Origin: Planctomycetota bacterium
GTDB lineage: Bacteria > Planctomycetota > Phycisphaerae > Phycisphaerales > UBA1924
Reading direction: 5' to 3'
NCBI GenBank assembly: GCA_023432465.1
Contig: JAEYUO010000034.1
Span: 1-64,000, forward strand
DNA length: 64,000 nucleotides
The notes below the pieces were generated by a model. The model was not told the DNA's origin. It saw only the letters and a list, made by a program, of their open reading frames with translations, and ran no database searches. Every line of letters begins with the position of its first letter. The stretch's first letter is position 1. The position numbers and the translations under genes were made by a program. Positions 7,542-16,277 of the stretch are shown here, piece by piece.

Positions 7542-10500
7542 CTACTTCGGGCCTTCCGGCTTCGGCTCGTCCTTCTTCTTGCCGCCGAGCAGATCGCCGA
7601 TGCCCTCGATCAGCCGGCCCGGGCTCTGCAGGAGGTTGTTCCCTGTTTCCTGGAGGAACAGCCCGGCATCCACGCCCGCGCTGGGCTTGTCCATGCTGCC
7701 CTTGATGGTGATGGGGACCATGGTGGTGCGGTCGAGGATGTCGAGGCGGCCTCCGAGCCCGAGCTTGATGGGGCCCATGGCCTCATCGGTGAGGGCGAAG
7801 AAGGGAACGTAGGTCACGAGGTTGACACGCTTGTTGACCAAGTCCACGGAGCCGCGGGTCTCGATGCTGAACTCTCCGAGCGGGAGGCGGAAGCGGTCAT
7901 ACGTCGCGACGCCCTTGTCGATTCGGACGACGAAGGGCTCGACCTTGCGGCCGATCGCGCCGGATTCGCGTCCGCCGACGGCCTTGAGGAGCGAGCCCAT
8001 GAAGGAGCTTGTGGTGAAGCGGGCAACGCCGAGATCGACGCTGATGACGCCGCTGAGTTTGGAAAGATCCTGATCCAGCGGGATGCTCAGATCGCTTGCC
8101 TGGATCATCGCCGGGTCATCGGAGGTGGTCTTCTCCATGCTGGCGACCAGGGGCAGGCTGCCGGCGAGCGTGCTGGTGAGCTCGGGCCGGATCTCGATGA
8201 TCCGGACCTGCGTGGGCCCGCTCTGGGTGAACTGGCCGCGGCGCATGTCCCCCTTGAGCTGCGCTGTTGCGCGCGGGCTGGTGAGCGTGGCCTCGATGCT
8301 GCCTCGCGGACCGGCGGCGGCGCGGGACAGGTTGCGCGCGGTCGCGGAAGCGGAGACGGTGGGCCCGAGCACCTCGGCCATCAGCCCGCCCTGATTGGCG
8401 AGCTGGTCGATGAGGATGGTGGGGAACAGTGATAGATCGGCATCGAGATTCACGACGGCGTTGTCGGGCGTGGGGTTGCCCAGCGGATCGGCGATCGCCC
8501 GCATGGTCGCGGTGATCCTGGAGGGCTTGGCGGCGGGGCCTTCGCTCCCGGTGACTCCGTCGATGGTGATCGCGGCGTTGAGCACCCCGGGCATGGACTG
8601 CCGGATGGCGGGGGCGGAAGGATCCCAGCGGAGCCGGGCGGCGATGCCGTCCATCGCAACGGCGCGAGCGGGAGCGCGTGCGCCCTTGGCATCCGCCGGC
8701 GCGGGCACATCCATCGCGAGCCGTGGCGTCGTGATCTGGGCATCCAGATCAAAGACGTCGTGCCGGAGCGGGCCGGCGCCATCCCGGCCCACGGCGATCG
8801 CAAACTTCGTGAGGTTGATGGTGATGGCCGAAGTCTGCGTGACGCGCGTGGAGCTGTCGTCGGTGACGAGCAGGCTGTTGAGGAAGGAAGGCGCGGGGGT
8901 CCAGGTGATGTTGGAGGGCGCGGTGAGCGAGACGGCCTCTGCGCGGCGGGCGAGCGACACGTTTGCGCCGGAGATCGTCGGAGAGGCGATCTCGGCGACG
9001 ATGCCGAGATCGGTTTGGCTACCCGCGACGGGCGTGATGCGGAGGGCGATGTTCGCCGAGTCTCCGAGCGCGCCGGTGATGAGCCCGTTGCGCTTGAGCA
9101 GCGCATCGACATTGGCCGTGTTGATGCCCGTCAGCGCGACGACGGCCTCGGGGGACGAGACATCCAGACCCGCCTTGGCATCGACGGAGACGGCGGCGAT
9201 CTGCGCTCCCTCGCCGGTGCGGGCATCGGTCGTGAGCTTCAGCGTCGCGCGGTTGGCGGGGAGCGACCTGGCCGATTCGTCCGCGAGCGCGGCCATGGGA
9301 ACGCGGGCCTGGGCCTCGAACTTGCCGAGGCGCGCGGTGGTGTAGGTCGTAGTCAGCGGAGCATCGTCGGTCGCGCCGGGCTCGGTGCCGATGGGGATGT
9401 TTCCCAGCGCGATCTCGCCCTCGGCGGCAAGCGTGGCGAAGAAGTCCTTGGCGCGGGCGAAGTCGGGCTCCAGCGCGCCCTCGGCGGTCTTCTTCAGCGG
9501 GACCACGATCGCCTCGGGCATGCGCAGCCAGAACTTGGTGCGGCTGTTGAGCGTGATGGGCTCGGCGGGCGCGGCGGCAACCACAGGTTCACCGGCGGGG
9601 TCGATCACGGCCGGGGGCTCGGCCGGAACGGCCGCGGCGGCGAGGATGGCATTGACGGATGCGGGCTCGGCAACAAGGAAGGTGGTGCCGCCGGTGAGGG
9701 CGGCCTCGGTTGGGGAGAGGCGCAGATACAGGTCCGAGCCGAGACCCTGCGACTGGGTGGCAAGCTGCACACGGACGACCTGGCCGGTGCCGCCGCCCTG
9801 GGGCTGGCCGAGGGTGATGGTTGCATCGGCACCGGAGCCGATCGCGCCGGCGATGGATTGGGCGATGGCGGCATCGAGCTCGCTGCGCCTGGCGGTCGAT
9901 GTGGGGGCGTACTTGGCGAGCGCGGGGAGCGCGGCCAGGAGCGACGGCGGAACCGCGCTTGCCTTGACCTGGCCGGCGAGCTTGAGCGCGAGCACGCTAT
10001 CGAGACCGGAGGCGGCGGGGAGCGCGCCGGACTTCAGGCCGTCGGCGGTGAGGTTGGCCGCAAGGGACATGGGCGCGGCTGCGCCGGTTGTGGATGCGCT
10101 CGCTTCGAGATTGATGGCGGGCGCCTGGCCACGAGAGAGCGCAAGGGCGAGCTGCGCGCTGGAGATGGTGATCGGCTCGGCGTTGATCGCGGGCTGGGTG
10201 TCGGTCGCGGGGGAAGGCGGGAGGGTTGCGCCAACATCGGTGATCGCGAGGGAGACCTTGGCATCGACCGCCGCGAGCGGGGCATCGGCACCGCCCTCGG
10301 CGGTGAGCCGGTCGAGCGAAGCGGCGAGATCGGTGACGGTGAGTTGAACACCTGTGCGACCGCTGAGCGTCAGCGGCGCAGGTGCGGCGCCATCGCCGGC
10401 GAGCAGCCGCCGGGCGAGGGGCGCGGCGGAATCGATGACGACGCGGATGCCGTCGCCGGTGGAGCGGAGCGTGCCGGATTCGAGCCGCGCGGCGACATCG

Positions 10501-12248
10501 GCGTTCAGGTTCGCGGAGCGGAGCGCGATGGTTGCGTTGGTTGGCGGAATGGCGGCGAGGCCGGTTGCGTCGGCGGGGGCCTTGGCGGAGGCATCCGCCT
10601 GCGCGTTGACCGTCAGGTCGAGCTTTGGACCGGCATCGAGCGCGAGGTCGATGGGCAGGTTCATCGCGCTGATGAAGGGCTGGATGAGGGCGGTGGCGAA
10701 CTGCTTGAGGGCGACATCGGCCGTGATTGCGCCGACCGGGGCCGCCTTGTCCTGCAGGGCCTGGAGACGGCCCTGAGAATCGAGCAGGCCCGCGGCGGAA
10801 GCGTTGATGGTGAGGTCGCCGGCGGACTTGCCATCGAGGGTGGCGCTGGTCGCGCCGGAGATGGTGACCGGGGCGGCGAGATCGGCGGCATCCACAACGA
10901 TGCGCAGCGGCTGGGCGGCGAAGGGCGTGAGCTGCTTCGCGGCGGGGGCATCGGGCGTGGCGTTGGGGGCCGGAAGAGAGACCTGGCCGGCCATCGCGCC
11001 GACATCGACGGTGATGCGCGCGCCGCCGGAACGGAAGTCGATCGTCGCGGGGTCAAGGGGCTGCCCGCTGGTCGCGCCCGCGGGGATGGGGATGCGGAGG
11101 GAACTCACGGCGAGTGCGAGGGAGGGACCGGCATCGAGCGTGAGGTTGGCGGAAGCCTGCTCGATCGCGCCGGCGGCCTGCGGCAGCCGGGCGACAAAGC
11201 CGGTGGAGCGGATGCTTGCGGAGATCGCGGGCTTGGCGGCATCGACTCCGACGAGCACGCCATCGGCGAGCTTGAGATCCGCATCGGCCGTTGCGCCGGG
11301 GGAGCGGAACTGGAGGTTGATGGTGGCCGCGGCGAGGTTGCCGTCGATCCGGAGCGTGGTGTCGGAGGCCGCGCCGAGACCTTCTTCGAGCGCGCCGCCG
11401 AACCCGCCGAGGGCATCGATGAGCGCACTGGGGAGGCCGGTGGCATCGAGCGCGATGGTGGCCCGCTCGAGATTTTCCGGAGAGAAGCCCGCCGGTCCGC
11501 TGGCTTTCTGCTGCTTTGCGCTCGCATCGAGCTTGATGACGGCCTTGGTCGCGGCTGCCCCGTTGCCGGAGACGACATCGGCCGTCAGGTCTGCCTTGGC
11601 GGTGAGGGACCCCTGATCGAGGTTGACGTCGATGGGTCCGGTGAGCTTCTGGACACCCAGTTCCGGCCCGAGCTTGCCCGCGGCATCCTGCTCGCGGATG
11701 GTCGCATCGAGCTGCGCGACCTGCAGCACAACCTTGATGTTCGGGATCGTGGCCGCCTGGGCGCTCGGGCCTCCACCACCACTCCCACCGGCTCCGCCGC
11801 CCGTTGGGGCAGCGGATGGGACGCGTGGCGCGATGGCGGCATCGAGGTTGGTGGAGCCATCGGGCTTCCGAACAAGGTCGATGTCGCCGCGGAGCGTCAC
11901 GGTGCCGAGGTCGATCGCGGAGGCGGACCACCAGCGTCCGGAGACGATCTGCCAGAGGGAGAAGGGGGCATCGATGTTGACAGTCGCGACCTGCTGGCCT
12001 TGCGGATCCAACAACTGGACGGGCCCTGCCTCCACGGGAGAGAACCAGCCGAGCGCGACGCGATCGACTTTGACGGACCCCTGGATGCTGCCGGCCGCGG
12101 CGGACTCGACGATGCCCGGCGCGAGGCGCGAGGCCACCCAGGGGCCGATCGCGACGGCCGCGACGATCAGGATGAGCAGTACAAAGAGGATGCGAAGGGG
12201 CCAACGCCGGGCGCGGCGTGGCTTGTCGATTGGTTGTGCTTTGGACAT
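7542..12248 (-). CDS. AsmA-like giant membrane-anchored protein
   Basis: 1568 aa. It has a basic N-terminus, a single transmembrane helix (about residues 17-37), then a very long periplasmic part of Ala/Asp/Gly-rich repeats. The C-terminus matches the AsmA-like pattern: a helix-strand block with FSIETRGSVDLVNKRVNLVTY, GGRLDILDRTTMVPITIKGSMDKP, and a short basic tail. Proteins of this class (AsmA, TamB, YhdP) form long beta-taco bridges thought to carry phospholipids between membranes; that role here is by family only. The start is firm: GGGAGGGAA lies just ahead of ATG 12246-12248. The high Ala content and repeated SANLTLD-type units suggest internal duplication. The following glycosyltransferase could be co-transcribed. 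Confidence 0.8.
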   Translation of the reverse strand: MSKAQPIDKPRRARRWPLRILFVLLILIVAAVAIGPWVASRLAPGIVESAAAGSIQGSVKVDRVALGWFSPVEAGPVQLLDPQGQQVATVNIDAPFSLWQIVSGRWWSASAIDLGTVTLRGDIDLVRKPDGSTNLDAAIAPRVPSAAPTGGGAGGSGGGGPSAQAATIPNIKVVLQVAQLDATIREQDAAGKLGPELGVQKLTGPIDVNLDQGSLTAKADLTADVVSGNGAAATKAVIKLDASAKQQKASGPAGFSPENLERATIALDATGLPSALIDALGGFGGALEEGLGAASDTTLRIDGNLAAATINLQFRSPGATADADLKLADGVLVGVDAAKPAISASIRSTGFVARLPQAAGAIEQASANLTLDAGPSLALAVSSLRIPIPAGATSGQPLDPATIDFRSGGARITVDVGAMAGQVSLPAPNATPDAPAAKQLTPFAAQPLRIVVDAADLAAPVTISGATSATLDGKSAGDLTINASAAGLLDSQGRLQALQDKAAPVGAITADVALKQFATALIQPFISAMNLPIDLALDAGPKLDLTVNAQADASAKAPADATGLAAIPPTNATIALRSANLNADVAARLESGTLRSTGDGIRVVIDSAAPLARRLLAGDGAAPAPLTLSGRTGVQLTVTDLAASLDRLTAEGGADAPLAAVDAKVSLAITDVGATLPPSPATDTQPAINAEPITISSAQLALALSRGQAPAINLEASASTTGAAAPMSLAANLTADGLKSGALPAASGLDSVLALKLAGQVKASAVPPSLLAALPALAKYAPTSTARRSELDAAIAQSIAGAIGSGADATITLGQPQGGGTGQVVRVQLATQSQGLGSDLYLRLSPTEAALTGGTTFLVAEPASVNAILAAAAVPAEPPAVIDPAGEPVVAAAPAEPITLNSRTKFWLRMPEAIVVPLKKTAEGALEPDFARAKDFFATLAAEGEIALGNIPIGTEPGATDDAPLTTTYTTARLGKFEAQARVPMAALADESARSLPANRATLKLTTDARTGEGAQIAAVSVDAKAGLDVSSPEAVVALTGINTANVDALLKRNGLITGALGDSANIALRITPVAGSQTDLGIVAEIASPTISGANVSLARRAEAVSLTAPSNITWTPAPSFLNSLLVTDDSSTRVTQTSAITINLTKFAIAVGRDGAGPLRHDVFDLDAQITTPRLAMDVPAPADAKGARAPARAVAMDGIAARLRWDPSAPAIRQSMPGVLNAAITIDGVTGSEGPAAKPSRITATMRAIADPLGNPTPDNAVVNLDADLSLFPTILIDQLANQGGLMAEVLGPTVSASATARNLSRAAAGPRGSIEATLTSPRATAQLKGDMRRGQFTQSGPTQVRIIEIRPELTSTLAGSLPLVASMEKTTSDDPAMIQASDLSIPLDQDLSKLSGVISVDLGVARFTTSSFMGSLLKAVGGRESGAIGRKVEPFVVRIDKGVATYDRFRLPLGEFSIETRGSVDLVNKRVNLVTYVPFFALTDEAMGPIKLGLGGRLDILDRTTMVPITIKGSMDKPSAGVDAGLFLQETGNNLLQSPGRLIEGIGDLLGGKKKDEPKPEGPK

Positions 12249-12402
12249 GCGATTCCCTCCCGAGCATGTGAACCGTCTGTAGAACTGTACCGGCCAAGGG
12301 GCGGAGGGGTCGCTCTATGTTTGCTTTTTGTTCGCAATTTTTCGACAACGTCCCGCTGGATCACCAGATTCCTGCATGAACGCCACCTTTTTCGGGTGGT
12401 TT

Positions 12403-13266
12403 CTACCAGGGCATGACCTGGGTGACGGCGTGCGGGGAGGCTTGGCGCGGGGCCGCGGGCGGCGGACCGTGCCGGAGCGTGTAGAGGGGCACCTGCCACG
12501 GACAGTTGATCCGGAGGCCGTCGAAGACACCGTCGCCGACGCCGCGGGAAATGCAGCAGAGGGTTTGGCCGAGGCGGAGAACACCCGATGCGAGGTGGGC
12601 GGGGACATCGCTTGAGGTGTGCGGCGCGAGCCGGGAGGAGATGCGGATCTGCCCGGCGTGCGTGTGGCCGGCGAAGACGAGTGGGAAGCCGAGACTGGCG
12701 GCGGGAATGAGCGCGGTGGGGTAGTGCGCGAGCGCGATCGTCAGGGCGGGATCATCGCACTGCGGATCGTCAAGAGTCGCGGCGACAAAGTCTTCCGGCC
12801 AGTCGAGACCGACAACTTTGAGGAGTGGATGGGGTCGTGACCACACGGGTGCGCGTCCGGGGCCACCGAGCCAGGTGATGCCGCGCACGCGACGTGATTC
12901 GATGAGGAGTCGGGTGGAGTCGTGGTTGCCGAAGATGCCCAGCGCGCCCAAGCGGGGCGGCTGCCACGCCTGAGCGAGTCGGCTGAGTGCATCGATGGCC
13001 GCGGCTTCGTGGCCGGGTTCATCCATGTAATCGCCGGTGAGGAGGATGAGGTCGGCGGGGGTTGCGGCGACGGCGCGGAGCAGTCTTTGGAAACGGTCGG
13101 TGGCGTGCGCGATGCGGCGGATGTGCAGATCGGAGAGATGAAGGATGCGAAGGCCATCGAGGCCTTGCCCGGCATCGAAACTTCCGGACGGCACGCGCGG
13201 GTGCGGCAGTTCGAAGGCCTCGACGGGCTCGGGGGGAATCGGGGTTCTGAAGGAAGGGGTTTGCAC
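12403..13266 (-). CDS. Calcineurin-like metallophosphoesterase
   Basis: 287 aa, two-metal phosphoesterase. All signature motifs are seen: LSDLH (Asp46, His48), LLTGDYMD (Asp79), GNHD (113-116), AHYP (His181) and GHTHAGQ (200-206). The order matches the YkuE/Icc-like group, in which the GNHD and GHTH histidines bind the metals. There is no clear signal peptide, although related proteins are often membrane-attached, so location is uncertain. Start is GTG 13264-13266, the only in-frame initiator before the conserved block; I could not confirm a ribosome site. It is followed by a 154-base spacer before the AsmA-like start on the same strand. The substrate cannot be read from sequence. Confidence 0.87.
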   Translation of the reverse strand: MQTPSFRTPIPPEPVEAFELPHPRVPSGSFDAGQGLDGLRILHLSDLHIRRIAHATDRFQRLLRAVAATPADLILLTGDYMDEPGHEAAAIDALSRLAQAWQPPRLGALGIFGNHDSTRLLIESRRVRGITWLGGPGRAPVWSRPHPLLKVVGLDWPEDFVAATLDDPQCDDPALTIALAHYPTALIPAASLGFPLVFAGHTHAGQIRISSRLAPHTSSDVPAHLASGVLRLGQTLCCISRGVGDGVFDGLRINCPWQVPLYTLRHGPPPAAPRQASPHAVTQVMPW

Positions 13267-13386
13267 GGGGGTCGTTGTTCGTCGGGGTGGCGGGGGTTAG
13301 CATTCGCGAGCGCCCGTGGATTTGGGCGGTAGAAGCACAGTTGGACGGGGTTGGGGCGGAGGCGTGGGGAAGCACGGAGGTCCGCG

Positions 13387-14049
13387 ATGAGCGTGATGGT
13401 AACAAAGCGTCGGATGGCAGCGGGTGTGGTGGTGGCTGTCGTGAGCCTGGTGTGCGTGGGGACGGCCGCGGTGACCGCATCGATGGCGATGTTTGCTGCT
13501 CCGCCCAAGGGCGCGACGGTTGCAGTGGTTGATCTGGAGAAGCTGATCAACGGCCTGGATGAGAAGCGGGCAAAGGGGGAGGAGTACAAGAAGGTCTTTG
13601 ACGCGAAGCAGAAGGAACTGGAGAATCTGCAGAAGCAGATCCAGGAGCGCGGCACGGCGATGCAGGCGATGCCCGCGGGCGCGGGCCGCACCAAGGCGGC
13701 GGAGGAAGTTCGCGAGATGATTTTCCGTGGCGAGCTTGAGGCGAAGCTGGCGAGCCGCCGGCTGGACAACCAGCAGGCGGACCTGTTCCGCGATCTGTAC
13801 CTGAAGGTCGATGCGGCGGTGGAGGAGATCTCCAAGCAGAACGGGTATCACATGGTCCTGGTGAGCGATGAGGGGGCGGAAGTCCCGGAGAACAGCAGCT
13901 CGGAGAACGTGCTGCGGGCGATCACCATGAAGCGGATGATGTACGTGGCGAAGGAGCTGGACATCACCGACGAGGTGATCAAGTACATGAACAACACGTA
14001 CGCGGCGGCGGGCGGGAAGGCCCCGCCGGTTGCGAGCGTCAAGCCGTGA
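13387..14049 (+). CDS. OmpH/Skp-family periplasmic chaperone-like protein
   Basis: 220 aa. A signal peptide or anchor (about residues 10-37) precedes the typical OmpH domain. That domain has a strand VAVVDLEKLINGLDEK, a long charged coiled coil (KGEEYKKVFDAKQKELENLQKQIQERG to about residue 120), and a closing KQNGYHMVLVSDEG strand. Family members bind unfolded outer-membrane proteins after Sec export. Start ATG 13387 has GGAGG 6 bases upstream and heads the export signal; an earlier in-frame start has no ribosome site. The insert AEVPENSSSENVL near residue 160 and the longer C-terminus make it larger than E. coli Skp. The gene ends at a strong intrinsic terminator. Confidence 0.85.
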   Translation: MSVMVTKRRMAAGVVVAVVSLVCVGTAAVTASMAMFAAPPKGATVAVVDLEKLINGLDEKRAKGEEYKKVFDAKQKELENLQKQIQERGTAMQAMPAGAGRTKAAEEVREMIFRGELEAKLASRRLDNQQADLFRDLYLKVDAAVEEISKQNGYHMVLVSDEGAEVPENSSSENVLRAITMKRMMYVAKELDITDEVIKYMNNTYAAAGGKAPPVASVKP

Positions 14050-14084
14050 TGGACGGCACGCTTGAGAGTTTGAACTGACCAGAG

Positions 14085-14114
14085 GGCCGCTCCGCAACCG
14101 GGGCGGCCTTTTTT
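14085..14114 (+). terminator. Intrinsic terminator after OmpH-like gene
   Basis: GGCCGCTCC pairs with GGGGCGGCC (one T-G pair) around a 6-base loop and is followed by six T residues. Confidence 0.85.
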
Positions 14115-14210
14115 CCGGACCGGGGCCGGGGGGGCCGGGGCGGGCGGGGGGGCCGTAGCGGACGCGGCGAGATTCGCGTCGTGTTTGCAAGAGCGATCAT
14201 CGTGGGCGAC

Positions 14211-14879
14211 ATGGATACACGGATGTCGTTCAAAAACACTGCCGCTGTGGGCGGTCGTGTGCCGGGACGGAGCGGACCGGTGATGCCGGGAGCGGGTCCG
14301 CAGAAGTCGCGGCTGTCGGCCGAGGAGTTTTCTCGCCTGTTCGAAGAGCACTGGCGGTTGCTGTGGTGCGCTTCGGCGGCGGTGCTGGGCGATCGGTCAA
14401 ACGCCCAGGATTGCGTGCAGCAGGCCGCGGTGATCGGGCTGGAGCGTTTGGAGACGTTTGACGCGGGGACGAGCTTCGCGGCATGGATGACGCAGATCGT
14501 GCGGCATGTGTCGATGAACGAGGCACGGAAGCAGCGACGCAGGCGGACCAGCAGCGTGGAGAACGAGACGTTGGATGCGCACGAGGGAACATCGGGAGGC
14601 ATCGAGAGCGGCCAGGGCGTGACCAGCCGGGGCACGCTGACCCTGGATCAATCGAGCTTTGACGATGAACTCGCGGGCGCGCTGCAAGGGCTTGATGAGA
14701 CGGCGAGGTCGTGCCTGCTGCTGCGGGTGGTGACGGACCTGCCGTATCGGGAGATCGGACTCGCGCTGGGCATTCCGGAGGGCACGGCGGCGAGCCATGT
14801 CCACCGTGCAAGGAAGGCGCTTCGTGAGCGTTTGTCGGATTCGGCCGGTCGTGGTGCAGGGGAAAGGAGTTCGCAGTGA
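14211..14879 (+). CDS. ECF-like RNA polymerase sigma factor
   Basis: 222 aa. The sigma-2 region at about residues 40-115 includes FEEHWRLLWCASAAVLGDRSNAQDCVQQA and the -10-recognition helix FAAWMTQIVRHVSMNEAR. The sigma-4 region near the end has LLLRVVTDLPYREIGLALGIPEGTAASHVHRARKALRE, a classic helix-turn-helix. A 30-residue Gly/Pro-rich N-terminal extension is unusual. The start is uncertain: ATG 14211 or 14223, with no good ribosome site for either, and an in-frame GTG lies at 14181. The stop overlaps the next gene's GTG start (GTGA), so sigma factor and putative anti-sigma are translationally coupled. Confidence 0.88.
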   Translation: MDTRMSFKNTAAVGGRVPGRSGPVMPGAGPQKSRLSAEEFSRLFEEHWRLLWCASAAVLGDRSNAQDCVQQAAVIGLERLETFDAGTSFAAWMTQIVRHVSMNEARKQRRRRTSSVENETLDAHEGTSGGIESGQGVTSRGTLTLDQSSFDDELAGALQGLDETARSCLLLRVVTDLPYREIGLALGIPEGTAASHVHRARKALRERLSDSAGRGAGERSSQ

Positions 14880-15622
14880 GCGGCTCTGCTGAGGAAATGC
14901 TGTCCGCGCGGATCGAGATGTATCTGCGCAACGAGATGGACGGGGAGGATCGGGCCGCGTTTGAGCGGGAGATGCTGCGCGATCCGGCGCTGCGCGCGGA
15001 GGTCGAGCTTGAGCGCACGATCAGCGAGCGGCTGCGCGCGATGTATGCCCCCCCCGCCCCGCCCGCCCTCCCCACGCCCGTCGCCCCTGTGGCGACCGCG
15101 GCATCGGGAGTCGCGGGGAGCACGCGGGGACCGGCGACCCGGCCGTGGGTGCGCATTGCCCTGGGCATCGCGGCCGTGCTGGCGATCGCGGCCGGGGTGC
15201 ACTTCTCGGGCGTGCTGGGGCCTGCGCCGGGAGGCACAAAGGCAGATGCGATCCTGGCGAGGTTGGAGCGGACGGGCTTTGAGCCCGCGTGGGCGTGCGA
15301 AGATGATGCGGAGTTCGTGCAGTACACGCGCGAGAAGTTCGGGCAGGCGTTCACCGTCGCGCCGGCGAGCGGTGTGCAGGTGATCGGGTGGGACTACTGC
15401 TCGGGCGTGTTGGGGGATGAGGCGGGGGTGATGATGGTGAATCTGGGGGAGGAGGAACGGGCGATCGTGATTGTCGATCGGAAGTCGCACGACCGGCCGG
15501 TCGAGATCGATGCATCCGGGGGTCTGCGGGTGCACCGGCTGAGGGTGGGCGGGGCGGTGCTGTATGAGGTTTCGAAGCGCGAGTCCCCGGCGGTGCTGCC
15601 GCTGGTGAGCAGGGTGGATTGA
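14876..15622 (+). CDS. Putative membrane-anchored anti-sigma factor
   Basis: 248 aa. A charged cytoplasmic N-terminus (residues 1-57) with the pattern MDGEDRAAFEREMLRDPALRAEVE is typical of planctomycete anti-sigma proteins, in which it resembles a short sigma-binding helix. A Pro/Ala linker follows, one transmembrane helix at about 91-109 and a periplasmic domain of about 135 residues. There is no HxxxCxxC zinc motif. The role is inferred from the 4-base overlap with the sigma gene; the extracytoplasmic domain, presumably the signal receiver, is not recognisable. The membrane anchor ends VHFSG, the same five-residue style as the anti-sigma-like protein at 53022-53453. Confidence 0.65.
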   Translation: MSGSAEEMLSARIEMYLRNEMDGEDRAAFEREMLRDPALRAEVELERTISERLRAMYAPPAPPALPTPVAPVATAASGVAGSTRGPATRPWVRIALGIAAVLAIAAGVHFSGVLGPAPGGTKADAILARLERTGFEPAWACEDDAEFVQYTREKFGQAFTVAPASGVQVIGWDYCSGVLGDEAGVMMVNLGEEERAIVIVDRKSHDRPVEIDASGGLRVHRLRVGGAVLYEVSKRESPAVLPLVSRVD

Positions 15623-15649
15623 GCGGCGCGGCCGGAGGGCCGGGGTCGT

Positions 15650-15655
15650 TATACT
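15650..15655 (+). promoter_or_regulatory. -10 element of pyrR (leaderless type)
   Basis: TATACT, a near-consensus -10 box, ends 6 bases before the pyrR ATG at 15662, so transcription should start at or next to the start codon. There is no ribosome-binding site between box and ATG. I see no clear -35. Confidence 0.6.
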
Positions 15656-15661
15656 CGGGGC

Positions 15662-16177
15662 ATGAAGCTCATCGCCGACGAACCCCAGGTTGAAAAGCTG
15701 CTTGATGTGCTCGCCGCGGATATCCGCAAGGCGACCGGCGACCCGGCCAAGCTGGCGTTCATCGGCATCCGGCGGCGGGGCGATGTGGTGGCGGCGAAGC
15801 TGGCCCAGCGGCTGGGCGTGACGGATGTGGGCTCGATTGATATCACGCTGTACCGGGACGACCTGTCGGAGACGGGCGCGGCAGCGCGGGTGGGAAAGAC
15901 GTCGATCCCGTTTGATGTGGCGGGGCGCGAGATCGTGCTGTGCGATGATGTGCTGATGACGGGGCGGAGCGTCATGGCCGCGCTGCGGGAGATCCTGGAT
16001 TTCGGTCGGCCGAGCCGGCTGCGTCTGGCGGTGCTGGTGGAGCGGCCGGAGCGGGAGATCCCGATTCAGCCGGAGCACTCGGCGCTGAAGCTGGAACCGG
16101 GGCCGGGGGAGAAGGTGGATGTGCGGCTGATGCCGCAGGATGAGATGAACCGGATCACGATCAATCCGAGGGAGTGA
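15662..16177 (+). CDS. pyrR: PyrR: pyr operon regulator / uracil phosphoribosyltransferase
   Basis: 171-aa phosphoribosyltransferase-fold protein. The PRPP-binding loop is IVLCDDVLMTGRSV at residues 91-104. FIGIRRRGDVVAAKLA (33-48) and ITLYRDDLSE (61-70) are typical of PyrR rather than of Upp or PyrE. In other bacteria PyrR senses UMP and either attenuates pyr mRNA or has uracil phosphoribosyltransferase activity. It heads a pyrR-pyrB-der run. I found no classical PyrR-binding attenuator stem followed by T residues in the pyrR-pyrB spacer, only a heptamer inverted repeat. Regulation by attenuation is therefore not supported here. Confidence 0.92.
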   Translation: MKLIADEPQVEKLLDVLAADIRKATGDPAKLAFIGIRRRGDVVAAKLAQRLGVTDVGSIDITLYRDDLSETGAAARVGKTSIPFDVAGREIVLCDDVLMTGRSVMAALREILDFGRPSRLRLAVLVERPEREIPIQPEHSALKLEPGPGEKVDVRLMPQDEMNRITINPRE

Positions 16178-16199
16178 AAAGGCGGTCCTGTGTGCTGCG

Positions 16200-16258
16200 G
16201 TCCTGAGTCCTGAGCCGGGGGCAGGGACGTCGGGACGGCAGGACTCAGGACTCAGGAC
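16200..16258. repeat. Heptamer-phased inverted repeat between pyrR and pyrB
   Basis: GTCCTGAGTCCTGAG (16200-16214) is perfectly complementary to 16244-16258. Each arm is two copies of a 7-base word (GTCCTGA / CTCAGGA). The loop is 29 bases. No T tract follows, so it is not an intrinsic terminator. It could form a stable hairpin in the pyrR-pyrB mRNA. Confidence 0.8.
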
Positions 16259-16263
16259 TTGGA

Positions 16264-16269
16264 TACCCT
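16264..16269 (+). promoter_or_regulatory. Possible -10 element of pyrB
   Basis: TACCCT lies 8 bases before the pyrB ATG at 16278. The same hexamer stands 5 and 6 bases before the der and fur-like starts. Weaker as a promoter call on its own. Confidence 0.35.
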
Positions 16270-16277
16270 TCTTCTGA

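Noticed and set aside
12313..12400. Terminator or small RNA in the T-rich spacer before the AsmA-like gene
   Set aside because: The CCACC/GGTGG stem is five pairs only and the T tract lies in the loop rather than after the stem.
8760..12416. 1218-residue open frame on the plus strand
   Set aside because: Antisense to the AsmA-like gene; Gly/Arg/Asp-rich composition follows from GC-rich codons of the real gene and there is no domain or ribosome site.
16200..16258. PyrR attenuator or intrinsic terminator
   Set aside because: The stem lacks a following T tract and the known PyrR-binding loop; the heptamer period explains the complementarity.
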